DNA of 64,000 nt from Flammeovirgaceae bacterium 311 (GTDB taxonomy: Bacteria > Bacteroidota > Bacteroidia > Cytophagales > Cyclobacteriaceae): the NCBI GenBank assembly GCA_000597885.1, contig CP004371.1, forward strand, positions 248,001 through 312,000. Reading direction: 5' to 3'. Shown here piece by piece: positions 1 to 9,742 of this stretch; positions within the stretch are counted from its first letter, which is position 1, and the number at the start of each line of letters is the position of its first letter. The position numbers were made by a program, and so were the translations under genes. The notes beneath the pieces were generated by a model. The model did not search any database and had not been told where the DNA came from. It saw only the letters and a list, made by a program, of their open reading frames with translations.

Positions 1-241
1 GCACCAGTACAAGCGCTTTTATGTACCTGCTTTTTGGGGGTGTTTTCTTGTGCAGAAGTTCCAGAATGGGTAATACAAAAGCGGCAGTTTTGCCAGATCC
101 TGTTTGGGCCACACCAAAAATATCTTTTCCAGCCAGAATTGCAGGAATAGCCTCCTGCTGAATAGGATAGGGCTTATTGAAATGTTGTGCTGCCAGGGAT
201 TGTAACAAAAACTCCGATAAACCCAGCGATAAAAACTGCAT
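1..241 (-). CDS. DEAD-box RNA helicase, N-terminal part, cut by the window edge
   Basis: Reading the minus strand from the ATG at 241 gives 80 codons with no stop before the edge. The translation starts [16 protein letters not shown] and carries a Q-motif ([12 protein letters not shown], about residues 25-36) followed by the Walker A / motif I sequence AQTGSGKT (about residues 45-52). These two in this order define the start of the DEAD-box ATP-dependent RNA helicase family, which unwinds RNA duplexes in ribosome assembly or mRNA decay. Motif II (DEAD) and the C-terminal RecA-like domain lie outside the window, so the subfamily (RhlE-like or similar) cannot be decided. It is transcribed away from the receptor gene at 504. 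Confidence 0.9.
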   Translation of the reverse strand, partial: MQFLSLGLSEFLLQSLAAQHFNKPYPIQQEAIPAILAGKDIFGVAQTGSGKTAAFVLPILELLHKKTPPKSRYIKALVLV

Positions 242-503
242 GCTAAACTGTCTGAATAAATGAATGGAAAAATGTCTGGTTTTTCAGCGTAAAAATACGT
301 TAATTCTGTTCAATAGCTTCATCATCTTCCCAGCTACTTCCGTAGATGTTTAATAGAAGCATACCAGAAATAAATTTTTTACGAATTCTTATATTTTTTT
401 AAAACCTGCAAATGCATTTCAATATTATTTAATAGAGGTTAATTATCAATGTACAAACTAAAAACATTCTATTTTTTGATTAGTAAGTGAGTGGGCCACC
501 TAT

Positions 504-2837
504 ATGAACAAAATTAACGAGCAGGCACAATTTTTTTACTTTACAACTTCTAATCATTTTAAGAAATACATTCTTATTATGCTGCTGCTGTGCCCGCTTG
601 TGCTGTGTGGACAAACCGTTAGGCTTAGCGGTGTTGTGAAAGACAGCCATGGTGAAACACTTCCATTCGCAGCAGTTTTAGTCCTTCCCGACAGCACCAT
701 AGCACCTGCTGATGTAGATGGTAAGTTCTCTGCCAAAGTACCCGGCGGCAGCAATACCATTTTAATTTCCTACACAGGCTTTAATAAATTCAGGCAGGTG
801 GTACAGCTCAGGCAAGATACCACCATCACCTTCAGGCTTTCACCACTCGTAGACCAGCTTCAGGAGGTGGTGATTACTGCCAACCGCTATTCCCAGCAGG
901 ACCTTGTTCAAACCGTCCGGACCGGTACCCATACCATCTCAAGAAAGGATGTTGAGTTTTTACCAGTGCTGGGTGGTGAGGCTGACGTCATTAAAACCTT
1001 ACAGTTATTACCGGGTACCACTAAGGGAGTAGAGGGAAGCTCAGATCTTTTCGTGCGTGGTGGCGCTGCCGATCAGAATCTTGTGCTGCTGGATGGCGCC
1101 CCTATCTATAATACCAGCCACTTGTTCGGCTTTCTATCTGTTTTCAATCCTGATATACTAGAAAAAGTAGAAGCCATCAATGGTGGTTTCCCAGCTGAGT
1201 TTGGCGGAAGACTCTCTTCTATCATTGACATCAGCACCAACAATACCATTGCCAAAAAAACCAGCGTTAAGGGAGAAGTAGGATTGTTGGCTTCCCGTCT
1301 TTATGTGGAACAACCCCTGGTGAAAGGAAAAGCAAGCATATGGATGGCAGGGCGCAGAACCTATGTTGATCAGGTTGTAAAAGCCATTGATGAGGAACTT
1401 CCTTATTATTTCTATGACCTTAATGGTAAAATTCTGTTTAAACTTGGCAGACGCGATCAGATAGATATCAGTTATTATGGAGGTGAGGATATTTTTGATC
1501 TGTACAGGGATAAAAATAACGATGGCAGAGGTGTGAGAACTACTTATGCCTCCGGGAATTCCAGCCAGTCGTTACAGTGGAGGCATCGATATGACAGGGG
1601 ATGGAACAGCGACTTAACCCTTACCCGCTCATCGTACAAATATGATATCAAGAATATATATGAGAAAAATGAGCTGCTGGCTTTTTCAGATATTGAGGAT
1701 TTAGGTGCAAAAGTAACCTTTGTAAAAGATTCAGTCTGGAAAGATGCCCAGGTAAAAGCAGGTATAGAATGGGCCCGGCATGCTATCAGCCCCAGTATTG
1801 TTAATTCTGCCGGTAACATTGCGGAAATGCTGGAAAGCGGCGCTACCGGGGGCAAAATAGCAAACGAAATTTCTGCCTATGTACAGCAGGAATGGAGCCT
1901 TACAGATAAATTATTGATCAACTCAGGAATCAGGGGATCTTTTGGCCTTGTAAATAATAAGGAATATTTTACACCTGAACCTCGTGTTTCGCTAAGATAT
2001 GCACTGCCCAAACAGCAGTCGCTGAAACTTAGCTACTCCAGAATGGTGCAATACCTGCATCGTATCTCCAATTCTGCAGTTTCTACACCTACCGATATCT
2101 GGTATCCGGTTACCGATAGTATCCGTCCGCAGTATTCCCACCAGGTATCTGCAGCCTGGCAAAAATTCCTGAACGGACCAAAAGTTTTTATCAGCGCCGA
2201 GGGCTACTACAAAACATTAAGTAACCTGATAGGCTACGAAGAAGGTACTAATCTTTTCTTCAATTCTGATTTTCAATCGAAACTTATTCAGGGCAGGGGG
2301 CGTGCTTATGGCACAGAATTTCTGATTCGTAAGGAAGCAGGAAAGTTAACGGGTTGGCTAAGTTACACACTTTCCTGGTCGTGGAGGCAGTATGATCAGA
2401 TAAACCAGGGCGAGTGGTTCCCTGCCCGTTACGACAGACGACATAACGGGGCCGTAGTGATGCAGTATGCACTTGGCCGGCGCTGGTCGGCATCCATGGT
2501 TTGGGAGTATATTTCAGGTGCCAGGTTTACACCTGTGATTGGTCAGTACATAGTACCATCACCCACCAGTACAGGAGTAGACCTGATTCCGGTGTTTTCT
2601 GGCATAAATGCCGTAAAGATGTCAGATACCCACCGGCTCGATTTAGGCCTGAAATTTACCAGCAACCCACACAAAAAGATTAAATGGCATATGTTTGCCG
2701 GTGTTAATAATGTATATAACCGGGCCAGTCCGATAGGAATTTTTATAGAACAGGATGAAAATGACGGTTCTTTGAAGTACACACAGCCCGGACTTTTTGG
2801 TCTGCTTCCCTTTTTGAACATTGGCTTTAGTTTGTAG
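504..2837 (+). CDS. TonB-dependent outer membrane receptor with carboxypeptidase-regulatory-like N-terminal domain
   Basis: A 777-residue outer membrane receptor. An N-terminal signal segment ends near residues 34-36 (LVLCGQ). It is followed by a carboxypeptidase-regulatory-like beta-sandwich (about 40-115, SGVVKDSHGETLPFAAVLV), a plug domain (about 120-240, including LFVRGGAADQNLVLLDGAP) and a beta-barrel ending in aromatic NIGFSL. It is much shorter than the two SusC-type receptors in the window and has no SusD partner. The next gene, three bases downstream, encodes a DUF4249 lipoprotein; this receptor/DUF4249 pairing is common in Bacteroidota, but its substrate is unknown. An internal ATG near 579 could be the true start, since the hydrophobic segment begins there. 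Confidence 0.9.
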   Translation: MNKINEQAQFFYFTTSNHFKKYILIMLLLCPLVLCGQTVRLSGVVKDSHGETLPFAAVLVLPDSTIAPADVDGKFSAKVPGGSNTILISYTGFNKFRQVVQLRQDTTITFRLSPLVDQLQEVVITANRYSQQDLVQTVRTGTHTISRKDVEFLPVLGGEADVIKTLQLLPGTTKGVEGSSDLFVRGGAADQNLVLLDGAPIYNTSHLFGFLSVFNPDILEKVEAINGGFPAEFGGRLSSIIDISTNNTIAKKTSVKGEVGLLASRLYVEQPLVKGKASIWMAGRRTYVDQVVKAIDEELPYYFYDLNGKILFKLGRRDQIDISYYGGEDIFDLYRDKNNDGRGVRTTYASGNSSQSLQWRHRYDRGWNSDLTLTRSSYKYDIKNIYEKNELLAFSDIEDLGAKVTFVKDSVWKDAQVKAGIEWARHAISPSIVNSAGNIAEMLESGATGGKIANEISAYVQQEWSLTDKLLINSGIRGSFGLVNNKEYFTPEPRVSLRYALPKQQSLKLSYSRMVQYLHRISNSAVSTPTDIWYPVTDSIRPQYSHQVSAAWQKFLNGPKVFISAEGYYKTLSNLIGYEEGTNLFFNSDFQSKLIQGRGRAYGTEFLIRKEAGKLTGWLSYTLSWSWRQYDQINQGEWFPARYDRRHNGAVVMQYALGRRWSASMVWEYISGARFTPVIGQYIVPSPTSTGVDLIPVFSGINAVKMSDTHRLDLGLKFTSNPHKKIKWHMFAGVNNVYNRASPIGIFIEQDENDGSLKYTQPGLFGLLPFLNIGFSL

Positions 2838-2840
2838 CAT

Positions 2841-3725
2841 ATGTTTAGAAATTTTCAATACATAAAAGAGTTTTACTTAAGCGGGATAAGTGCCTGTTTG
2901 GTTTTTACCCTTGTATCGCTCCTGTCTTGTATACCGGAACCCCTGGAGGTAAAGCATACACCCACCGTTAAGCCGGAAATTGTTGTGGCCACACAAATGC
3001 TGCATGATGAAATGCTGGTGGTGCTGTTAACCAAAACCTTTGGTGCGCTGGATGCATCTGGAGACAGTGATCCACTAAAACTGATTGAACAAATAGCAGT
3101 GAGTGATGCCGTTGTAAGCATTAGCGGTCCTGAAGGAAGCTACCAGCTAGAAGCTTTAGGATATGGTGCCTATGGTGGCACTCTAATTCCCTTCAAAGAG
3201 GGCAGCATGTATGAGCTGCATGTAAACAGTGCCAGCCTGGGAGAGGTATATGCATCCGCCAGGGTGCTGGGCAAAGTTGAGTTCAATGAGATCAGTGCTG
3301 ATCTTTATTATGATGAGAATGGCGATACCCTCGCACACCTGACTTATTCCCTAAGCGATCCTGTAGAAAACAACTGGTATATGCTTGGCGTGCAGGAAAT
3401 TAACCGGGAACACATCATCCATAATCTTATCAATCCACGAGCCTATACTGAATTGTTTGATGATATCAATACACTAGAGCAGGAGGAGTTCCTTAACCAG
3501 TATAAGGTAATACCCAGGGTATATGATCCCGGAGACACCATAATTGTTTCTCTGTCAAACATCAGTAAGGAGTATTACGAGTTCATGCAAATGCGACTTG
3601 ACAATCGCTTTAGCTTTATTGAATTTCTGGGCGAACCAATTAATTATCCATCTAATGTAGTAGGCGGCAAAGGCTTCTTCAATCTCAACATACCTCATTA
3701 TAGGGTATTTGTATTTGATCAGTAA
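2841..3725 (+). CDS. DUF4249-type outer membrane lipoprotein
   Basis: A 294-residue protein with a hydrophobic N-terminus and a lipobox ending at Cys30 (SLLSC). The rest is a beta-rich region typical of the DUF4249 family, including an early Pro/Glu-rich linker and a C-terminal Gly-Phe-Phe-Asn-Leu segment. It starts three bases after the stop of the TonB-dependent receptor and is surely co-transcribed with it. Family members are thought to be partner lipoproteins of small TonB-dependent receptors, loosely analogous to SusD, but no ligand is established. The family assignment is from overall pattern and context rather than a catalytic motif. Confidence 0.7.
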   Translation: MFRNFQYIKEFYLSGISACLVFTLVSLLSCIPEPLEVKHTPTVKPEIVVATQMLHDEMLVVLLTKTFGALDASGDSDPLKLIEQIAVSDAVVSISGPEGSYQLEALGYGAYGGTLIPFKEGSMYELHVNSASLGEVYASARVLGKVEFNEISADLYYDENGDTLAHLTYSLSDPVENNWYMLGVQEINREHIIHNLINPRAYTELFDDINTLEQEEFLNQYKVIPRVYDPGDTIIVSLSNISKEYYEFMQMRLDNRFSFIEFLGEPINYPSNVVGGKGFFNLNIPHYRVFVFDQ

Positions 3726-3791
3726 ATTACTGATTCTATTTTTAGAGCTACGAAACCTGCTCTAAGCAGTTGATTAATCAAAAATAAATTT

Positions 3792-4403
3792 ATGGCTGAT
3801 CTTTCCCTGAACCTGGGCCGCACCGAATTTGGTAATCCGGCTAATATCGGCAATGTTATAACTGTGGCAGAAGCAGAAGCGCTGCTGAACGACTGGGTGA
3901 AAAACGACCGTCTGAAACTACACATGCGCCAGGTAGCCTGGCTAATGAAAGCATGGGCAGGGGAAAGACTGCGGCTGGGGGAAGAAGATCAGCATAAATG
4001 GTACCTGGCAGGTTTGTTGCACGATGCAGACTGGGACCAGTGGCCCGCGGAGCATTGCCGGCGCATCATTGAAGAACTTGAGCAACGCCAGCTAGACCCG
4101 GCCATTATCAGAGCTATTGCTTCACATGGTCCGGCATACTTTGGTGTAGAGCCACATACTGAAATGGACAAAATGCTTTATGCCTTCGATGAACTATCGG
4201 GTTTTACCCACGCCTACTCCCTCATGAGACCGGAAGGTTATACAGGCATGGAGGTAAAAGGGGTAAAAAAACGTCTCAAAGACAAGACCTTTGCTGCACA
4301 GGTTTCCAGAGCAGATATCGCAGATGCCAGCGAAAGAGCAGGTGTGCCTGTTGATGAACTCATACAATTCATCATTAACCACCAGCCACATGCGGCACAG
4401 TAA
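3792..4403 (+). CDS. HD-domain metal-dependent phosphohydrolase-like protein
   Basis: A 203-residue soluble protein with no signal peptide. It has an HD-superfamily signature: a His near residue 46 (LKLHMRQVAW), the central HD doublet in AGLLHDADWD (about residues 75-84), a later His in ASHGPAYFG, and an Asp in YAFDELSGF. HD proteins bind divalent metals and usually hydrolyse phosphate esters or nucleotides; the substrate is not predictable here. The first 20 or so residues are poorly family-like, so translation may start further in. It stands alone between the receptor pair and PUL1. Confidence 0.75.
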   Translation: MADLSLNLGRTEFGNPANIGNVITVAEAEALLNDWVKNDRLKLHMRQVAWLMKAWAGERLRLGEEDQHKWYLAGLLHDADWDQWPAEHCRRIIEELEQRQLDPAIIRAIASHGPAYFGVEPHTEMDKMLYAFDELSGFTHAYSLMRPEGYTGMEVKGVKKRLKDKTFAAQVSRADIADASERAGVPVDELIQFIINHQPHAAQ

Positions 4404-4911
4404 TTAGTGCTGCCAGACAATCTCAGATAATTATAACATTCTGGCTGCCATTTCAGCCCTATAGAACGTAAAATTTACAGCCTCTTAGTCCAATCCTTCA
4501 AGACTATTCTTCTCTACTTTTCTGATAGCGTATAGCATCATCCATGGATGATTGGTCTTCCTGCACTCCTATTCAGGTCATTTTTTCCATTATCTGCCTG
4601 AATCTTCTCTATATTCATCAAGCATTTAATTGATTGATATACAGCATTTTAACCACCAACAGACTCTATATTATCTATATTTGGTATAGATAAATTGAGT
4701 TTCACTGGTAGTACCTGTTCATTTGTAAAGGCTGATCGGGGAAACAGTACATCTATTTTTTAAATGGCATTACACCGATCTCACAATCGATTACGCTGTG
4801 GAATAATTAGACCGGATCCAGAATGCTTCCTCTGAAAAAGAACAAGAATGGAGGCGTAAACTCGGAGAGTTTTCAGCAGATTGGTAATGGATTTACAATG
4901 ACAGGAACATA
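4404..4911. other. Long leader/intergenic region before PUL1 SusC gene
   Basis: No gene is recognisable in these 508 bases. It contains a perfect TAnnTTTG promoter-type box (TATATTTG, 4676-4683) without a clear -33 TTG partner, a weaker TATTTTTT at 4754-4761, and an ATCGAT-centred palindrome at 4782-4795 resembling the operators of the pectin region. This is the expected place for the promoter of the SusC/SusD operon. A short open stretch near 4817-4886 has no family resemblance. Confidence 0.4.
4782..4795. promoter_or_regulatory. Possible LacI-type operator upstream of PUL1
   Basis: The sequence CACAATCGATTACG is centred on ATCGAT and resembles the consensus TGCAATCGATTGCA found in the pectin region. 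The core AATCGATT is intact, while the outer bases deviate. It lies 117 bases before the SusC start at 4912. One imperfect match can occur by chance, so this is tentative. Confidence 0.35.
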
Positions 4912-7900
4912 ATGTATTCAACAGACAAGTATATGAAACTGATTTATTTTTTGCGCACTGTGATTGCGTTCATGTATTTACTTCTGATGACTTACCCCCT
5001 TCAGGCAGAAGATTTGATACAGACCGAAGACAGAAATTTTGTTGTAAAAGGCAGGGTAACTGCAGGCGATACAAATGAAACGCTGCCGGGAGCGACTGTG
5101 GTGGTAGAGGGCACCAGCACAGGTACAACTACCGATATGGACGGTCTTTTTAGCCTTACCGTGCCGGATGCATCTTCGGTAATTTTGGTTTCTTTTATAG
5201 GCTATCAAACTCAGCGAATAGCAGTTAATAATAGAAGCAGCATCAATATTACTTTGACTCCTGATGTAGACCAGCTGGATGAGGTGGTGGTGGTAGGATA
5301 TGGCGAGCAGAAACGTTCTAACATATCCGGGGCGATCTCTTCTGTAGGGGTTAAAGATCTGGAGAATAAATCCCAGTTGCGGCTTGATCAGGCGCTGCAG
5401 GGAATGTCAGCAGGCGTAACGGTTACACAGAATGGCGGTGCTCCCGGCTCCAGTCCAACCATTCATATCAGGGGGGTTGGTTCTATCTCAAATACCCAGC
5501 CTCTCTGGATTGTGGATGGTATCCGCATGGAGCCAGGTAACCATTTCGATATTGACGACATCGAATCTATTGAAATTCTGAAAGATGCAGCGGCCTCTGC
5601 AGTATATGGTGCCAGGGCTGCACATGGCGTAATTCTGGTCACCACTAAAAGAGGCAGGGGACAAACCCAGGTCAGCTTAAAAAGCATGATCGGCCAAAGA
5701 GCACCACTTAATTTGCCCACCCTGCTAAGTAGCGAAGATTTTGTCAGGTACAAAAGAGAATCAAGGCTGAATGCCGGCCAAAACCCTGAACCAGCCTGGG
5801 ATATCTGGGAGCACGATACAGACTGGATCGATGCCTACTACGGAGGCAGTGGCCTGCTTCAGTCGTACGACTTTTCCATCTCAAAAGGGGAAGAAGGTTT
5901 TAATTTTTTCTTTTCCCTGGGCTACGATGATGAGGAGGGTATTCTTATTGATAACACTTATCAGCGGCTTAGTGCACGCCTTAATTCAGATATAAAACTC
6001 ACCAATTGGCTTAAGATGGGAGAGAGTGTACTTCTTTCTAAAGTACGTGAGAATCCCATCGATAATTTCAATGAGAATTACTCAGGGGCCATTCCATACC
6101 GTTCTATTCCCATCATGCCTATTTATGATGAGAACAATCCCTATGGCGGCTGGGGCAGAGCCCCAGTATATTTCCAGGGGCCAAATCCTATAGCCAGCCA
6201 CTACCAGCAGCACGACCAGCGTAATTACAACCGCATAGATGGTAACATTTATCTGGAAGCCACACCGCTGGTGGGGCTGATGCTAAGGGCTACACTTGGG
6301 TATAACTACATGGGCTTCTTTGGAGAAAGATTTCAGGAAGCTTTTAATTATGGTGCCTTTGCCAACCCAATCAATGCACTTACCTACAGCAGTGCCAATG
6401 ACGAAAGTGTTACCGGTAACTTTGTAACTACCTACGGCAAAACCTTAGGTAAACACAGTTTTAAACTGATGGCAGGATATGAGGCCTATCAGTTCAACAC
6501 CAAGCATTATAACTTAACAGGCACTGAGTTTCCGTTAGATGTAGCATGGAGCATGAACCTGGCAACAGGTAGTTTCAATACTACCGATCGCTTCAATGTA
6601 TACAGTAGCAGGTTACTTTCGCAGTTTGGCAGGCTCAATTACAATTATCACGAAAAGTATCTCTTTGAAGCTAACATACGTCGCGATGCTTCTGCACCAA
6701 AGTTTGGTCCGGCTAACATCTGGGGCATCTTTCCTTCCTTTTCTGCAGGCTGGCGTATTTCTGAAGAAAGCTTTTTTGAAAATATACCCTATCTCACAAC
6801 CGTAAAATTGCGAGCCAGTACAGGTAAGCTGGGTTCTGATAACATTGGCGATTTCATTTACCTTAAAACCTATACCTCTCAATTCTCCAGCTATGCCTTT
6901 GATGCAAACGGACAAAATAAGGTTTCGGGCTTCTTTATCAGCAGGTTCCCTAATGAAGAAGTAAAGTGGGAAGAGGTTAACATGCACAACGTAGGCCTGG
7001 ACATCACTGCTGTTCAGAATAAGATCAGGTTTAGTGCAGACTACTACATCAAAGATACCAAAGATCTTTTGTACGGAGTGCCTATCCCTGCTTCAGTAGG
7101 AATAGCTGTGCATAATTTTAACCCGGTGAACCCGGAGATAAATATTGGCTCCTTAAGGAACACAGGAGTAGACATAGAACTGGGCTACCGTAATAACTTT
7201 AAAAACATCACGCTGGATGTGAGCGGCAACACCTCTTTCATGAAAAATGAAATGCGTTCGCTGCACGAAGGCCAGTACATCACAGGCGGCAACGGCGGCG
7301 GCCAGATCGGTGGCATGACACGTACACAGGCTGGTATGCCCATTTCCAGTTTCTATGGTTTTGAGGTTCAGCAAATGCTGCATACCGAGGGCGATGTTTA
7401 TGCCATTAATTCATGGGCACCAGATGGAACCTACCAGGAGGCAGGCACAGGCCCCGGAGATTTTATGTACCGCGATATCAGCGGGCCTGGTGGTGTACCA
7501 GACGGACAGGTAACTGCAGAGCACGACAGGGTATTTATTGGAAATCCCTGGCCAAAGATGACTTACGCGCTGAACATAGGCGCATCATACAATAAGATTA
7601 TAGATGTTTCCCTGCAGTTTCAGGGGGTACAGGGGGTAGATGTATTCAATGCAGATAAAGCCTACACCCGCAACTTCTTTGGCGATAACAACACCACTAC
7701 CAGGATTTTTGAGGCCTGGACACCAGAAAATCATAGCAATCACCCGCGCAACATAGCCAATGATCCGAATGGTAACTTCAGCAGGCCCTCCGATTACTTT
7801 GTAGAAGATGGCTCTTACCTCAAGCTAAGAAATGCCCAGATTGGCTTTAACATGCCTGCCAGTACACTGGAAAGACTTAGTATCAGCAGGCTAAGGCTGT

Positions 7901-8046
7901 TTATGAATGCAAATAACCTGTTAACATTTACTAAATACTCTGGTCTGGATCCGGAAATAGCAGGCTCCAATATCAGCCGGGGCGTTGATTTTGGCCTGTA
8001 CCCGCAGGTACGCACGCTGAGTGCAGGTCTGGAGGTACAATTTTAA
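4912..8046 (+). CDS. SusC-like TonB-linked outer membrane transporter (PUL1)
   Basis: A 1044-residue SusC/RagA-type receptor that imports oligosaccharides across the outer membrane with its SusD partner. After a signal peptide (cleavage near LQA, about residue 32) comes a carboxypeptidase-regulatory-like domain (about 43-120, KGRVTAGDTNETLPGATV and GTTTDMDGLFSL). The SusC signature DEVVVVGYGEQKRSN is at about 123-137, then the plug (IHIRGVGSI, PLWIVDGIR, IEILKDAAASAVYGARAAHG) and a beta-barrel ending in LEVQF. The SusD gene follows after 28 bases. Neighbouring GH97, SusE/F-like and GH71/99-like genes suggest an alpha-glucan-type ligand. A start seven codons downstream (4933) is equally plausible. 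Confidence 0.95.
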   Translation: MYSTDKYMKLIYFLRTVIAFMYLLLMTYPLQAEDLIQTEDRNFVVKGRVTAGDTNETLPGATVVVEGTSTGTTTDMDGLFSLTVPDASSVILVSFIGYQTQRIAVNNRSSINITLTPDVDQLDEVVVVGYGEQKRSNISGAISSVGVKDLENKSQLRLDQALQGMSAGVTVTQNGGAPGSSPTIHIRGVGSISNTQPLWIVDGIRMEPGNHFDIDDIESIEILKDAAASAVYGARAAHGVILVTTKRGRGQTQVSLKSMIGQRAPLNLPTLLSSEDFVRYKRESRLNAGQNPEPAWDIWEHDTDWIDAYYGGSGLLQSYDFSISKGEEGFNFFFSLGYDDEEGILIDNTYQRLSARLNSDIKLTNWLKMGESVLLSKVRENPIDNFNENYSGAIPYRSIPIMPIYDENNPYGGWGRAPVYFQGPNPIASHYQQHDQRNYNRIDGNIYLEATPLVGLMLRATLGYNYMGFFGERFQEAFNYGAFANPINALTYSSANDESVTGNFVTTYGKTLGKHSFKLMAGYEAYQFNTKHYNLTGTEFPLDVAWSMNLATGSFNTTDRFNVYSSRLLSQFGRLNYNYHEKYLFEANIRRDASAPKFGPANIWGIFPSFSAGWRISEESFFENIPYLTTVKLRASTGKLGSDNIGDFIYLKTYTSQFSSYAFDANGQNKVSGFFISRFPNEEVKWEEVNMHNVGLDITAVQNKIRFSADYYIKDTKDLLYGVPIPASVGIAVHNFNPVNPEINIGSLRNTGVDIELGYRNNFKNITLDVSGNTSFMKNEMRSLHEGQYITGGNGGGQIGGMTRTQAGMPISSFYGFEVQQMLHTEGDVYAINSWAPDGTYQEAGTGPGDFMYRDISGPGGVPDGQVTAEHDRVFIGNPWPKMTYALNIGASYNKIIDVSLQFQGVQGVDVFNADKAYTRNFFGDNNTTTRIFEAWTPENHSNHPRNIANDPNGNFSRPSDYFVEDGSYLKLRNAQIGFNMPASTLERLSISRLRLFMNANNLLTFTKYSGLDPEIAGSNISRGVDFGLYPQVRTLSAGLEVQF

Positions 8047-8074
8047 AACCCACTCAAAGCAAAACTGCCCGACA

Positions 8075-9628
8075 ATGAAAATAATAAAGCAATTTCTGAT
8101 ACTGATCATGGGAGCAGGGCTACTGAATGGTTGCGCAGAAGAAGAATTTCTGAATGTAACCAATCAGAATGAGCTGAATGCTGCAAATTATTATTCCAGG
8201 ATCGAGAATTTCGATATGGCCCTGAACGGGGTATACTCTGCTATAAAAAGTCTGGACCTCTATGGTCAGAACTTTTACGTAGAAACCCTGCTGGCACTTC
8301 CGCACGAATCTGATTACTGGAATGCCCAGAGCCGGAATGAAGTTACTGCAAGCGATGGAAATGTATTTGTTGCCTGGAGGGGCTGGTACCGGGTGGTGGC
8401 AAGGGCCAACGATGTTATTGAAAATGCACCCATTTACCTGGAAAGTCACAATCCTTCCCCGGCACAGCGGGAGCAGCTTGACCAGATCCTGGGCCAGGCA
8501 CATTTTTTAAGAGCCTTTGCTTATTTCCACCTGGTAAGGTTGTGGGGAGAAGCTCCCTATGCTGTTGATAATACACGGCTGGCGGTACCTCTCATTTTGA
8601 AAGTAGCATCATCACGCGATGATATGATGCAGTCCAGGGCAACAGTGGCAGAGGTGTATGAGCAGATCATCAGCGACTTTGAAGCTGCAGAAACAAAGCT
8701 CCCCGTTACCTGGGACCAGAACAACATAGCAAGGGTAAACAAATTTGCAGCCAAAGGCTTTCTAGGCAAAGTCTACCTCTATATAGAAGATTACAGCCGG
8801 GCAAGGCAGTATTTTGAAGAGGTGATTAACGCCAGCAGGTACTCCCTGGTGTCACACAGCCGGTACGAAGATTTATTCCAGGGTAAATATGAGTTTAGCC
8901 CGGAATCGATCTTTGAGCTGAACTATGCTATAGACATGCAGCAGAACATCTGGGAAAACGGACTGGGATCAGGCATTGCTCTTTCGCTGGCACCTCCGGG
9001 CAGAGGGTGGAGCAATGTAACTCCTCATGGTGTAAACATAGAACGATTTGGCAATGACCCCCGCCTGGAGATCGCTACATACCATCCCGAGGATTCAGTA
9101 GCTACAGTAGAGGGCGACATGAGACCCGCCGGCAGAAGTGAGTTTAATTTCACCGGCCACAGCTTTAAAAAGTATGTGCCAAGGGATTACTCAGTGTATT
9201 CCACCAATAGGAACAGCGGTATTAATGTACTGATCATGCGACTGGCAGATGTATACCTGATGTATGCAGAAGTGATGAATGCCCTTGGACAGGATGCTAT
9301 AGCACTGGAGTATCTTAACAAGGTAAGGAGAAGGGCCTGGGGATATAGCCCCAGCAACCAGGAGCCTGCCGTGGATTTTACCGGTTTAGCAGGAGATGAG
9401 CTTAGGGACACTATCCGGGAAGAGCGTTTCAGAGAGCTTTTTGCCGAGGGCCACAGGTGGTATGACATTGTTAGATGGGGAATTGTAGAGCAGGAAGTAT
9501 TGAAATATAACCAGAAAAGGGTAACGCAGGGTGAGATCTTATTTCAGCCCAAAGACTACTATTACCCCATACCACAACAGGAAGTAGACAATAATGAAAA
9601 TATAGTGCCAAGCCAGGGCTATGAATAA
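8075..9628 (+). CDS. SusD-like surface glycan-binding lipoprotein (PUL1)
   Basis: A RagB/SusD family protein of 517 residues that caps the SusC channel and binds glycan at the cell surface. I place the start at 8075 (MKIIKQFLILIMG) because this gives a proper lipoprotein signal with Cys20 (GLLNGC) and avoids overlap with the SusC stop at 8046; an upstream in-frame ATG at 8021 lies inside the SusC gene. The acidic residues after the Cys (AEEE) fit a surface export signal. SusD hallmarks are the helical TPR segment FLRAFAYFHLVRLWGEAPY (about 147-165) and the C-terminal EERFRELFAEGHRWYDIVRWG region followed by YPIPQQEVDNN. Confidence 0.93.
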   Translation: MKIIKQFLILIMGAGLLNGCAEEEFLNVTNQNELNAANYYSRIENFDMALNGVYSAIKSLDLYGQNFYVETLLALPHESDYWNAQSRNEVTASDGNVFVAWRGWYRVVARANDVIENAPIYLESHNPSPAQREQLDQILGQAHFLRAFAYFHLVRLWGEAPYAVDNTRLAVPLILKVASSRDDMMQSRATVAEVYEQIISDFEAAETKLPVTWDQNNIARVNKFAAKGFLGKVYLYIEDYSRARQYFEEVINASRYSLVSHSRYEDLFQGKYEFSPESIFELNYAIDMQQNIWENGLGSGIALSLAPPGRGWSNVTPHGVNIERFGNDPRLEIATYHPEDSVATVEGDMRPAGRSEFNFTGHSFKKYVPRDYSVYSTNRNSGINVLIMRLADVYLMYAEVMNALGQDAIALEYLNKVRRRAWGYSPSNQEPAVDFTGLAGDELRDTIREERFRELFAEGHRWYDIVRWGIVEQEVLKYNQKRVTQGEILFQPKDYYYPIPQQEVDNNENIVPSQGYE

Positions 9629-9742
9629 GCACAGCATCCATAGGTTTTGCCTGATCTCCAAACCGGTAGGTTTTATGAGGGGGGCATTCCAGTATGTACA
9701 AACCATTGATAAACCAATTCTTAACATAATAATCAGACTTTT

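Noticed and set aside
4817-4886. Short coding-like stretch (NASSEKEQEWRRKLGEF) before PUL1, as a gene remnant
   Set aside because: Only about 25 codons between stops, no family match recognised; more likely chance in leader DNA.
8021-8074. Upstream start for the PUL1 SusD gene
   Set aside because: It overlaps the SusC gene end and puts 18 polar residues before the lipoprotein signal; the start at 8075 is better.
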